A stretch of 12,863 bases of DNA from NCBI GenBank assembly GCA_934667795.1, contig CAKUMP010000039.1:1-12863 (forward strand), written 5' to 3'. The notes below the pieces were generated by a model, which did no database searches, was not told the origin of the DNA, and saw nothing but the letters and a program-made list of their open reading frames with translations. Shown one piece after another: positions 7,815-12,863 of the stretch; position 1 is the stretch's first letter; every line of letters starts with the position of its first letter. The position numbers were made by a program, and so were the translations under genes. This DNA is from an uncultured Chthoniobacterales bacterium. Its GTDB lineage: Bacteria; Verrucomicrobiota; Verrucomicrobiia; Chthoniobacterales; CAKUMP01.

Positions 7815-7859
7815 GAGCGCGGTGATATGTCCTGCCCGTTACCCATAAATATTTTAAGC

Positions 7860-7905
7860 ATTTCACATCATTCTTGTCCAAAACCAACATGCCTTTGTGT
7901 GAAAT
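7860..7905. other. Inverted repeat in the gap after the methyltransferase gene
   Basis: ATTTCACA (7860-7867) and TGTGAAAT (7898-7905) are perfect complements separated by 30 nt, in a 217-bp A/T-rich gap. A second, tighter palindrome (TTTCTTTT-C-AAAAGAAA, 7918-7934) follows. Neither has the GC-rich stem plus T-run of a good terminator. They could be a weak transcript end or chance in A/T-rich DNA. Confidence 0.25.
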
Positions 7906-8003
7906 AGGTTATTCTATTTTCTTTTCAAAAGAAATTTAAATGCTTTAAATGGGGAGAAAGCTAAACACCATTGACAGATCAACATAAAATGTGGCGAATG
8001 TTT

Positions 8004-8009
8004 TATAAT
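8004..8009 (+). promoter_or_regulatory. Perfect -10 box upstream of the MFS gene (no good -35)
   Basis: A perfect TATAAT lies 22 nt before the chosen ATG at 8032. A TTGACA occurs at 7971-7976, but 27 bp away, too far for a standard promoter. Either the promoter is of another type or the pair is coincidental. A purine-rich Shine-Dalgarno-like GGGAGAAG (8015-8022) follows, which supports initiation at 8032. Confidence 0.3.
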
Positions 8010-8031
8010 GGAGTGGGAGAAGTTCCATTCC

Positions 8032-9273
8032 ATGAATAAAACGGAAACGGTTTCATTTGGAAAAAAGGTAGGGCTACTTTCTCCTCTGAGAGTGGCAGAG
8101 TATCGCTCGCTTTGGCTGACCACGGGGATTTCTATGATAGGGGGGCAAATGCAGATCGTGGCGGCGGGGTGGTTTATGACTTCGCTCACGACTTCGGCGT
8201 TTATGATTGGGCTGGTACAGGCGGCTTCCAGTGCTTCGTTTTTAATTTTGGCTCCCTTTGCCGGGGTGATGACCGATTTGTTTAATAAGGGAAAAATTTT
8301 ACTCTTCACGCAGGGGTATTTATTTTTATCGACATTATTGTTAGCCTTTTTGACCTATCAGGAGAAGCTGATGGCCTGGGGGTTATTGGGGTTTCTTTCC
8401 GCAGCAGGGGTTGCAACCGCATTTTATAGTGTGTGCTGGCAAACGATGGTACAGGAAAAGTTGCCTCGGCATTTACTGAGTCCGGCCGTTTCCTTGAACA
8501 GTATTAATGCGAATGCGGCCCGGAGTATTGGTCCGGCCATTGGGGGGGGGCTGATCACGTTAGCCGGTCCGGCTGCCGTTTTTCTCATCAATGCTTTTTC
8601 TTTTTTACCTCTCATCTGGGTAGCGCTGAAGCAAAAACCGGAGCGTGTGAAGAAAACATCCTCTGGTCGCCCTGTATGGCAGACATTAAAGCAGGGATGG
8701 AAATATGTCTGTGTGCATCGACTATTGGCCCTATTGATCTGGCGGTATATGATTTTTGTGGCTGCGAGTACTTCGGTGCTGGCACTTTTACCCTTTATTG
8801 TCAGGTTTAAATTACAACTGGATGCAGATGGATTGGGGATTTTATTTTCCGCGTTCGGCGTAGGATCGATCATTGGTATTTTATTGTCTCAGACCTTTCA
8901 ACAGCGATTCGGGACCGAGCGGACCAGCCAGTTTGTGATGTTGATCTCTGCAGTTGCGGCGATTGTAATGGCGTTCAGTGGGTATTTATGGCTGAGTGTG
9001 ATTGCTATGGGGCTGGCAGGATTTGGCCGATTTCAAGTCGGGCTTTGTTATAATGTTTGTGTTCGGATGTGCGTCCCAAATCGGGTATTCGGACGTGTGT
9101 TTTCTTATTATCAAATGGCGATTCAGGGTGGGAGCGTACTGGGAGGTGCCTTGTATGGAGCGTTTGCTTCCGCATTCGGAGTCATCATTGCATTGAATAT
9201 TGCAGGACTCACTCTCCTGCTTTGTTTCGTGATGGCACTCCGCCACCCCCTTCCCTCTCCGCGTAAGGATTAA
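8032..9273 (+). CDS. MFS transporter, MFS_3/EntS-like family
   Basis: Predicted 413-residue inner-membrane major facilitator with about 12 membrane segments. The opening 'SPLRVAEYRSLWLTTGISMIGGQMQIVAAGWF' region resembles MFS_3 (DUF894) proteins, the group containing the enterobactin exporter EntS. The loop 2-3 signature is present as 'AGVMTDLFNKGKILL' (77-91, Asp82). 'ANAARSIGPAIGGGLI' (160-175) is the usual helix 5 block. Members are mainly drug, siderophore or metabolite exporters, so the substrate cannot be stated. The start at 8032 is preferred over an in-frame ATG at 8008. The latter overlaps the TATAAT box, whereas 8032 follows a GGGAGAAG at suitable distance. The coding sequence contains a run of nine G (8542-8550, three Gly codons). 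The propeller gene lies 105 nt downstream but has its own operator region, so co-transcription is uncertain. Confidence 0.88.
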   Translation: MNKTETVSFGKKVGLLSPLRVAEYRSLWLTTGISMIGGQMQIVAAGWFMTSLTTSAFMIGLVQAASSASFLILAPFAGVMTDLFNKGKILLFTQGYLFLSTLLLAFLTYQEKLMAWGLLGFLSAAGVATAFYSVCWQTMVQEKLPRHLLSPAVSLNSINANAARSIGPAIGGGLITLAGPAAVFLINAFSFLPLIWVALKQKPERVKKTSSGRPVWQTLKQGWKYVCVHRLLALLIWRYMIFVAASTSVLALLPFIVRFKLQLDADGLGILFSAFGVGSIIGILLSQTFQQRFGTERTSQFVMLISAVAAIVMAFSGYLWLSVIAMGLAGFGRFQVGLCYNVCVRMCVPNRVFGRVFSYYQMAIQGGSVLGGALYGAFASAFGVIIALNIAGLTLLLCFVMALRHPLPSPRKD

Positions 9274-9282
9274 TGAGATCCA

Positions 9283-9317
9283 AAATGTTACGGGTAACAT
9301 TTGTATTACTTGTAACA
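9283..9317 (+). promoter_or_regulatory. LacI/GntR-type operator palindrome with a second degenerate copy
   Basis: A perfect inverted repeat with 9-bp arms and a 2-bp centre covers 9283-9302, core ATGTTACGGGTAACAT (9285-9300). A second, imperfect copy, TATTAC-TT-GTAACA, occupies 9304-9317, its centre 18 bp downstream. Both lie 62 bp or more upstream of the propeller ATG at 9379. The core matches the known E. coli GntR/IdnR operator form (ATGTTA-N4-TAACAT). The regulator encoded at 10885-11952 has the matching recognition-helix residues, making it the best candidate to bind here. No convincing -10/-35 pair was identified next to it. Confidence 0.7.
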
Positions 9318-9378
9318 GGAAATAAAAATTCATTACTGTGACGAGGAAGAACATTTTAAAAAGGTTAGTACTAGAATA

Positions 9379-10674
9379 ATGCACGATTCTCACTCTCAAA
9401 ATGAAAAGCAACGTTTTCCGGGCTATCAGGGAATCTGGTATGCTCTGGGGCAGAAGTCGGAATATGGAGATAAATATTCTGGAGGGTTAGGGACCTATAC
9501 GGCGAACCATGTTCCGGTAGCAGTGTATGCGGAACAGGTGAATCGTACTTATTTTGTCTATGGGGGAACTTCTCCTCAGGGATCTGGGGCGCTGTCGATT
9601 ATGGTTTCGTATTATGATCACCAAAGCGGGCAATGCCCGGCTCCGGTGGAGGTGTATCGGGATGAAACAGTGAATGATCCGCATGATAATGCTTCTTTGC
9701 AAATTGATCGGCATGGATTTATCTGGATTTTTAAAAGCGGGCGCGGGCAGCGTCGGCCAGGGCTGATTTTTCGGAGTAAAATGGCATGGGAAATTGCTGT
9801 CTTTGATTTGAAACACAGCCTTGAGATGACGTACCCGCAGGTTTGGTATTCGGCAGATCATGGCTTTTTTGTATTGTTTACCAAATATACAGCGGGGCGG
9901 GAACTTTACTGGATGTCGAGTGAGGATGGAGAAAAGTGGACAGAGGGTGGAAAGTTGGCTGGCATGGGGGGGCATTATCAGGTGAGTGGACAGGGAAAAG
10001 ATCGTTTTGGAACATTTTTTAATTATCATCCTGGGGGAAAAGTGGATCAACGAACAAACCTGTATTATCTGGAAACATTTGACCGGGGGCGGACCTGGCA
10101 GACAGCAGGCGGACAGGTGTGTCCACTTCCTTTAAAGGAAATTCACAATGAAGCATTAGTTTTTCCGTATGAGGAAGAAGGGCGATTAATGTATACCTGT
10201 GACTTGAATTTTGATGCATCCGGGAATCCCATTTTATTATATATCACCAGTACCTTTGCATTGCCCGGTCCGGAGGGAGGCGCTCGGGAATGGACCATTG
10301 CCCATTGGAAAAATAATCAGTGGACACGGCATGTGGTCACACAATCCACCCATAATTACGATATGGGGAGTTTATATGTGGATGAGGAGGTATGGACCAT
10401 TATTGGGCCGACCAAGCCCGGTCCACAGTATTTTGGAACAGGTGGGGAAATCGTGATCTGGCGGAGTCGGGATGAAGGGAGAACTTGGGACATGTATAAG
10501 GAATTGACGTGTGACAGTGTGAGAAATCATTCCTATGCGCGAAGACCGTTGAATGCGAGAGATCCCTTTTATGTTTTCTGGGCGGATGGAAATTCGGATG
10601 AGTTGAGTGCGTCGTGTTTGTACTATTCCGATTCAGAAGGGCGACAAGTGGTGACATTGCCTTATTGGATTTAG
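9379..10674 (+). CDS. BNR/Asp-box repeat beta-propeller protein (BNR_4-like), predicted carbohydrate-active
   Basis: A 431-residue protein that looks like a six- or seven-bladed beta-propeller of the BNR_4/neuraminidase-like class. Two canonical Asp boxes are visible, 'TFDRGRTW' (233-240) and 'SRDEGRTW' (363-370), and a degenerate one near 180-187 ('SEDGEKW'). The N-terminal block 'GYQGIWYALGQ...YGDKYSGGLGTY' (15-40) and 'NDPHDNASLQID...GFIWIFKSGRGQRRPG' (99-128) are the most family-like segments. His102 lies where related lyase-type propellers have a conserved His. There is no signal peptide, so a cytoplasmic role on imported oligosaccharides is likelier than secretion. A strong operator precedes the gene, and its TAG stop lies at the edge of a palindromic element. 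Activity (hydrolase, lyase or binding only) cannot be decided from the sequence. Confidence 0.8.
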   Translation: MHDSHSQNEKQRFPGYQGIWYALGQKSEYGDKYSGGLGTYTANHVPVAVYAEQVNRTYFVYGGTSPQGSGALSIMVSYYDHQSGQCPAPVEVYRDETVNDPHDNASLQIDRHGFIWIFKSGRGQRRPGLIFRSKMAWEIAVFDLKHSLEMTYPQVWYSADHGFFVLFTKYTAGRELYWMSSEDGEKWTEGGKLAGMGGHYQVSGQGKDRFGTFFNYHPGGKVDQRTNLYYLETFDRGRTWQTAGGQVCPLPLKEIHNEALVFPYEEEGRLMYTCDLNFDASGNPILLYITSTFALPGPEGGAREWTIAHWKNNQWTRHVVTQSTHNYDMGSLYVDEEVWTIIGPTKPGPQYFGTGGEIVIWRSRDEGRTWDMYKELTCDSVRNHSYARRPLNARDPFYVFWADGNSDELSASCLYYSDSEGRQVVTLPYWI

Positions 10675-10835
10675 AGCAATTTAAGTAAACCTATAGCCAT
10701 TTGACGGGTCTATTTTGGGTCTGACTTTGTCGGCATCACTCTGCGTATCGTTTTGATACTCTTGAGTTTCAGCCTTCGCGTCAGACTCAAAATATCCTCC
10801 GTCTCGGTGCCCATATTTTTACTTAAAATGCTCTA
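10672..10835. mobile_element. Putative MITE: ~160-bp imperfect palindrome flanked by TA
   Basis: The two ends, TAGAGCA(A)TTTAAGTAAA from 10672 and its complement ending at 10835, form terminal inverted repeats (21 of 26 bases pair, counting from 10674 and 10833). Inner segments also pair: 10711-10725 with 10780-10794 (14 of 15), and a central GTATC/GATAC hairpin at 10745-10759. All three have almost the same centre (~10752), so the whole element is one long foldback. It encodes no protein. If the body is 10674-10833, it is bounded by TA on both sides, as expected for TA duplication by IS630/Tc1-mariner-type transposases. It lies between convergent genes and could also end transcription from both sides. 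An alternative is a structured RNA. Confidence 0.6.
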
Positions 10836-10884
10836 GTATTTCAAAAAACAGATCAAGAGGTTCTGGGGGTGAAAAAAGGGGGGG

Positions 10885-11952
10885 CTATGATTGTGAGTCG
10901 AGTGGGGGACGATTACGCCAGGTGGTTTCTACTAGGAGGGTTTTGGGGTGTGCGGGGATTCCGTATTGGGCGTGATGGAATTGTGAAACGAGAAGTTCGA
11001 CTGCTGCGGTTCCGAGTGCGTCGGGTTGTGCCATGAGGCCGGGGACAGGGACATGAGGGGCTTCATGGATGGCTAATGCGATAAACTCCAGCATTTCAGG
11101 AACTTTATAACCTGCTTTAAGGAGAAGATGATAAAAAAAAGTGCTACTGCCGATAAGGGCATCGGGCTTCCATCGATGGATCCAGTCGAGAAATAAGTTT
11201 GTCTGGGATTTGTTGCCGACAAAACAGGGGATTTGCTGGGATGAGGGGAAATGCATGGTTTGTGTATGAAAAGCGCCATGCCACAAATGATTCATGCGCA
11301 AGTCCGTTTTTTTAAGCAGGCAACAACCGATGCGACGATAGCCTTTCTTACGCAGTCGCTCAATGGCCAGGAGCATAGAGCGAGTATGATCGGTGCAAAC
11401 ACGATGCAATCGCGGTGAGGAAAGACTATATCCTAAACTCACTGCCGCAAATGGGGTCCAGTCTATATTTAATAATGTTGCTTTGGGGCTATCCATGGGA
11501 GAAATAATAAGCCCAAGAATTCCTCGGGAACGTAAAATTCTGGTGGAGGCAGAGGGGTTTTCTTTGAGTTCTTTCATGGTGATGGAAATAAGCTCATACC
11601 CAAGGTTATGTGCGGTTTCGCGGCTCCCCCTGAGAAGATGGGTGTAAAAAAAACTTTTTAAAGAATCAATGTCTTGATGAAACGTATGGACGAGTCCGAT
11701 ACATGCGTTGGAATGAGACGAGCGGCTGGTTTTGAGCCGTGTGGTATATATAGAAATAAAAGGATCCGGGGTATATCCCAGTTGATCAAGAGCGGATTGA
11801 ATACGTTCTTTGGTTTTAGGTGAGACCATGTGGGGGAAACGAAGCATGCGGGAAACCGTCATTTTAGATACCTGCGCGAGAACAGCGACATCCGCAAGAG
11901 ACGGCTTGCGGGAATTCCGGGGAGAGGGAGTATGCGGATCATGCGTATCCAT
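10885..11952 (-). CDS. LacI-family transcriptional regulator
   Basis: 355-residue DNA-binding repressor/activator. An N-terminal helix-turn-helix spans ~18-37 ('SLADVAVLAQVSKMTVSRML') and a hinge follows at ~52-72 ('ALDQLGYTPDP'). A periplasmic-binding-protein-like sensor domain extends from ~84 to the end ('ACIGLVHTFHQD', 'GILGLIISPMD', 'RRIGCCLL', 'PDALIGSSTFFYHLL'). The 'PDP' hinge and the 'GIPAHPKTLLVE' C-terminus fit a subfamily common in Verrucomicrobiota. The specificity positions Lys30, Met31 and Arg35 equal those of E. coli GntR and IdnR, which fits the palindrome at 9283-9302. The effector is unknown, probably a sugar or sugar acid. The ATG at 11952 follows a T7 run and has no Shine-Dalgarno sequence; the next Met is inside the helix-turn-helix. 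The gene converges on the propeller gene and diverges from the comM-like gene. No matching operator precedes it, so autoregulation by that motif is not supported. Confidence 0.92.
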   Translation of the reverse strand: MDTHDPHTPSPRNSRKPSLADVAVLAQVSKMTVSRMLRFPHMVSPKTKERIQSALDQLGYTPDPFISIYTTRLKTSRSSHSNACIGLVHTFHQDIDSLKSFFYTHLLRGSRETAHNLGYELISITMKELKENPSASTRILRSRGILGLIISPMDSPKATLLNIDWTPFAAVSLGYSLSSPRLHRVCTDHTRSMLLAIERLRKKGYRRIGCCLLKKTDLRMNHLWHGAFHTQTMHFPSSQQIPCFVGNKSQTNLFLDWIHRWKPDALIGSSTFFYHLLLKAGYKVPEMLEFIALAIHEAPHVPVPGLMAQPDALGTAAVELLVSQFHHAQYGIPAHPKTLLVETTWRNRPPLDSQS

Positions 11953-12091
11953 AAAAAAACAGTATGAAAGAAGAATGAAAAAAATAAAAGGAAAAGGGAG
12001 TTGGCAATTTAGTTTTGAAAGTATGTGAAATGATGAAAAATTAAGAAATCCTGCTGGACAGGATAGGGGGAGCGAAAGGGATAGTGAGAGG

Positions 12092-12863
12092 ATGGATCTG
12101 ATAGCAAAAGTATATTCAGCGGCGGTATGCGGGGTGGACGCGTACCGGGTAGAGATAGAAGTGCATGGGAGTGGGGGGATGAAAAATGAGATGGTGGTTG
12201 TGGGGCTGCCGGATGTGGCGGTGAAGGAAAGTCGTTATCGGGTGACATCGGCGATTCAGAATAGCGGGTTGAGATGGCCGCAAGGGAAGATCACTATTAA
12301 TCTGGCACCGGCAGATGTACGGAAAGAAGGTCCGAGTTTTGATCTGCCGATTGCGGTAGGGTTACATTGGGTGCAGGAAAAATATCCGCGGCAACTGCTG
12401 GAGCAATGTTCGGTGGTGGGGGAACTGGCGCTGACAGGAAAAGTGCGCCCGGTAAAAGGTGTGTTATCGATTGCGGTAGAAGCCAAAGCGAGTGGGCATC
12501 AGATGTTGATTGTGCCGGAAGAAAATGCGCAGGAAGCGAGCCTGGTTTCAGGCCTGGATGTGTATGGGGTCAAAAATTTGCAGCAGACGATTCAGTTGTT
12601 ACTGACAGGAAATGGCGTGGAAAAAGCAGCTGAAGGAACGGAGAGATTATGTCATGATCTGGAGAATATAAAAGACGATTTTCGGGATGTAAAAGGACAG
12701 GAAACCGCGCGGCGTGCGGTGGAAGTCGGGGTTGCGGGGAATCATCATTTATTACTGATGGGGAGTCCTGGGGGAGGGAAATCGATGCTGGCGCGGAGAA
12801 TCCCTTCGATCATGCCACCGATGGGATTGGAAGAAGCGATTGAAGCTACGCGGATTCATAGTG
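12092..12863 (+). CDS. comM: ComM/YifB family Mg-chelatase-like AAA+ ATPase, N-terminal part (3' end outside window)
   Basis: The first 257 codons of a ComM-type protein, a hexameric helicase that promotes branch migration during integration of DNA in natural transformation. The N-terminal ChlI-like domain begins 'MDLIAKVYSAAVCGVDAY' and contains 'VVVGLPDVAVKESR', 'ITINLAPADVRKEGPSFDLP' and 'VVGELALTGKVRPVKGVL', all characteristic. The AAA+ domain begins near 'FRDVKGQETARRAVEV', and the Walker A motif is 'GSPGGGKSM' (usually GPPGxGKT/S). The ATG at 12092 is preceded by purine-rich AAAGGG and GAGAGG; an in-frame TGA lies upstream at 12026-12028 with no other ATG between. The gene diverges from the LacI-type gene across a 139-bp A/T-rich gap in which I saw no convincing promoter or operator. 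Confidence 0.93.
   Translation, partial: MDLIAKVYSAAVCGVDAYRVEIEVHGSGGMKNEMVVVGLPDVAVKESRYRVTSAIQNSGLRWPQGKITINLAPADVRKEGPSFDLPIAVGLHWVQEKYPRQLLEQCSVVGELALTGKVRPVKGVLSIAVEAKASGHQMLIVPEENAQEASLVSGLDVYGVKNLQQTIQLLLTGNGVEKAAEGTERLCHDLENIKDDFRDVKGQETARRAVEVGVAGNHHLLLMGSPGGGKSMLARRIPSIMPPMGLEEAIEATRIHS

Noticed and set aside
7839..7850. GTTACCC half-site upstream of the MFS gene as a further operator
   Set aside because: Only one half (GTTAC) matches; the other arm reads ATAAA, so shared control of the MFS gene is not supported.
7971..8009. TTGACA and TATAAT as a promoter pair
   Set aside because: The two perfect boxes are 27 bp apart, far outside the 15-19 bp range, so they cannot act as one standard promoter.
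8008..8031. Earlier ATG for the MFS gene
   Set aside because: It overlaps a perfect TATAAT box, and the Shine-Dalgarno-like GGGAGAAG lies downstream of it, properly spaced for 8032.
9332..9343. Third operator-like site before the propeller gene
   Set aside because: ATTAC-TG-TGACG resembles the half-site but the arms are not complementary.
10838..10880. Intrinsic terminator for the LacI-type gene
   Set aside because: A T6 run exists on the minus strand, but the only stem before it is four base pairs (CAGA/TCTG), too weak to call.
10872..10884. A6G7 tract as a phase-variation site in the regulator gene
   Set aside because: It lies just after the TAG stop of the regulator gene, so length changes would not affect the protein.

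Overview
The window most likely comes from a member of the Verrucomicrobiota, probably the Opitutae/Puniceicoccales side. The basis is family resemblance. The LacI-type regulator has the 'LGY-x-PDP' hinge and the 'GIPxxPKTLLVE' tail I associate with that phylum. The BNR_4-type beta-propeller and the GH88/105 hydrolase also fit a polysaccharide-degrading lifestyle. The assignment is an inference and was not tested by any search. Genes are closely packed, GC content is moderate, and most starts lack a recognisable Shine-Dalgarno sequence.

Layout. (1) 2-649 (+) is the C-terminal part of an unsaturated-glucuronyl/rhamnogalacturonyl hydrolase-like protein. (2) 654-727 is a perfect 10-copy heptamer tandem repeat that fills the gap between this gene and the convergent CPA2 cation/proton antiporter (726-1967, -), which has its own good sigma70-type promoter. 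(3) 2125-6842 is a four-gene minus-strand cluster read from right to left: phosphohexomutase, a small winged-helix-like protein of unknown function, apolipoprotein N-acyltransferase (lnt), and a DUF2334-type polysaccharide deacetylase. Spacings are 12, 39 and 8 nt, so a single envelope-related transcript is likely. (4) Divergent from it is a COG1092-type rRNA methyltransferase (6876-7814, +). (5) 8032-9273 (+) is an MFS_3 family transporter. (6) 9379-10674 (+) is a BNR_4-type beta-propeller preceded by a perfect 20-bp palindrome. (7) 10672-10835 is a long, nearly self-complementary element that looks like a MITE bounded by TA dinucleotides. (8) 10885-11952 (-) is a LacI-family regulator. (9) 12092-12863 (+) is the N-terminal part of a ComM/YifB Mg-chelatase-like AAA+ protein, cut by the window edge.

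How parts may work together. The regulator at 10885-11952 carries the same specificity residues (Lys-Met...Arg) in its recognition helix as E. coli GntR and IdnR, whose known operator is of the ATGTTAC..GTAACAT type. Exactly such a palindrome precedes the beta-propeller gene. I therefore infer a small carbohydrate-responsive regulon of regulator and propeller protein. The most unusual structural features are the palindromic element, apparently inserted into the TAG stop codon of the propeller gene and recreating it, and the heptamer array between two convergent stop codons. I saw no CRISPR array, tRNA, rRNA or intact insertion sequence. No gene-free stretch exceeds 300 bases.
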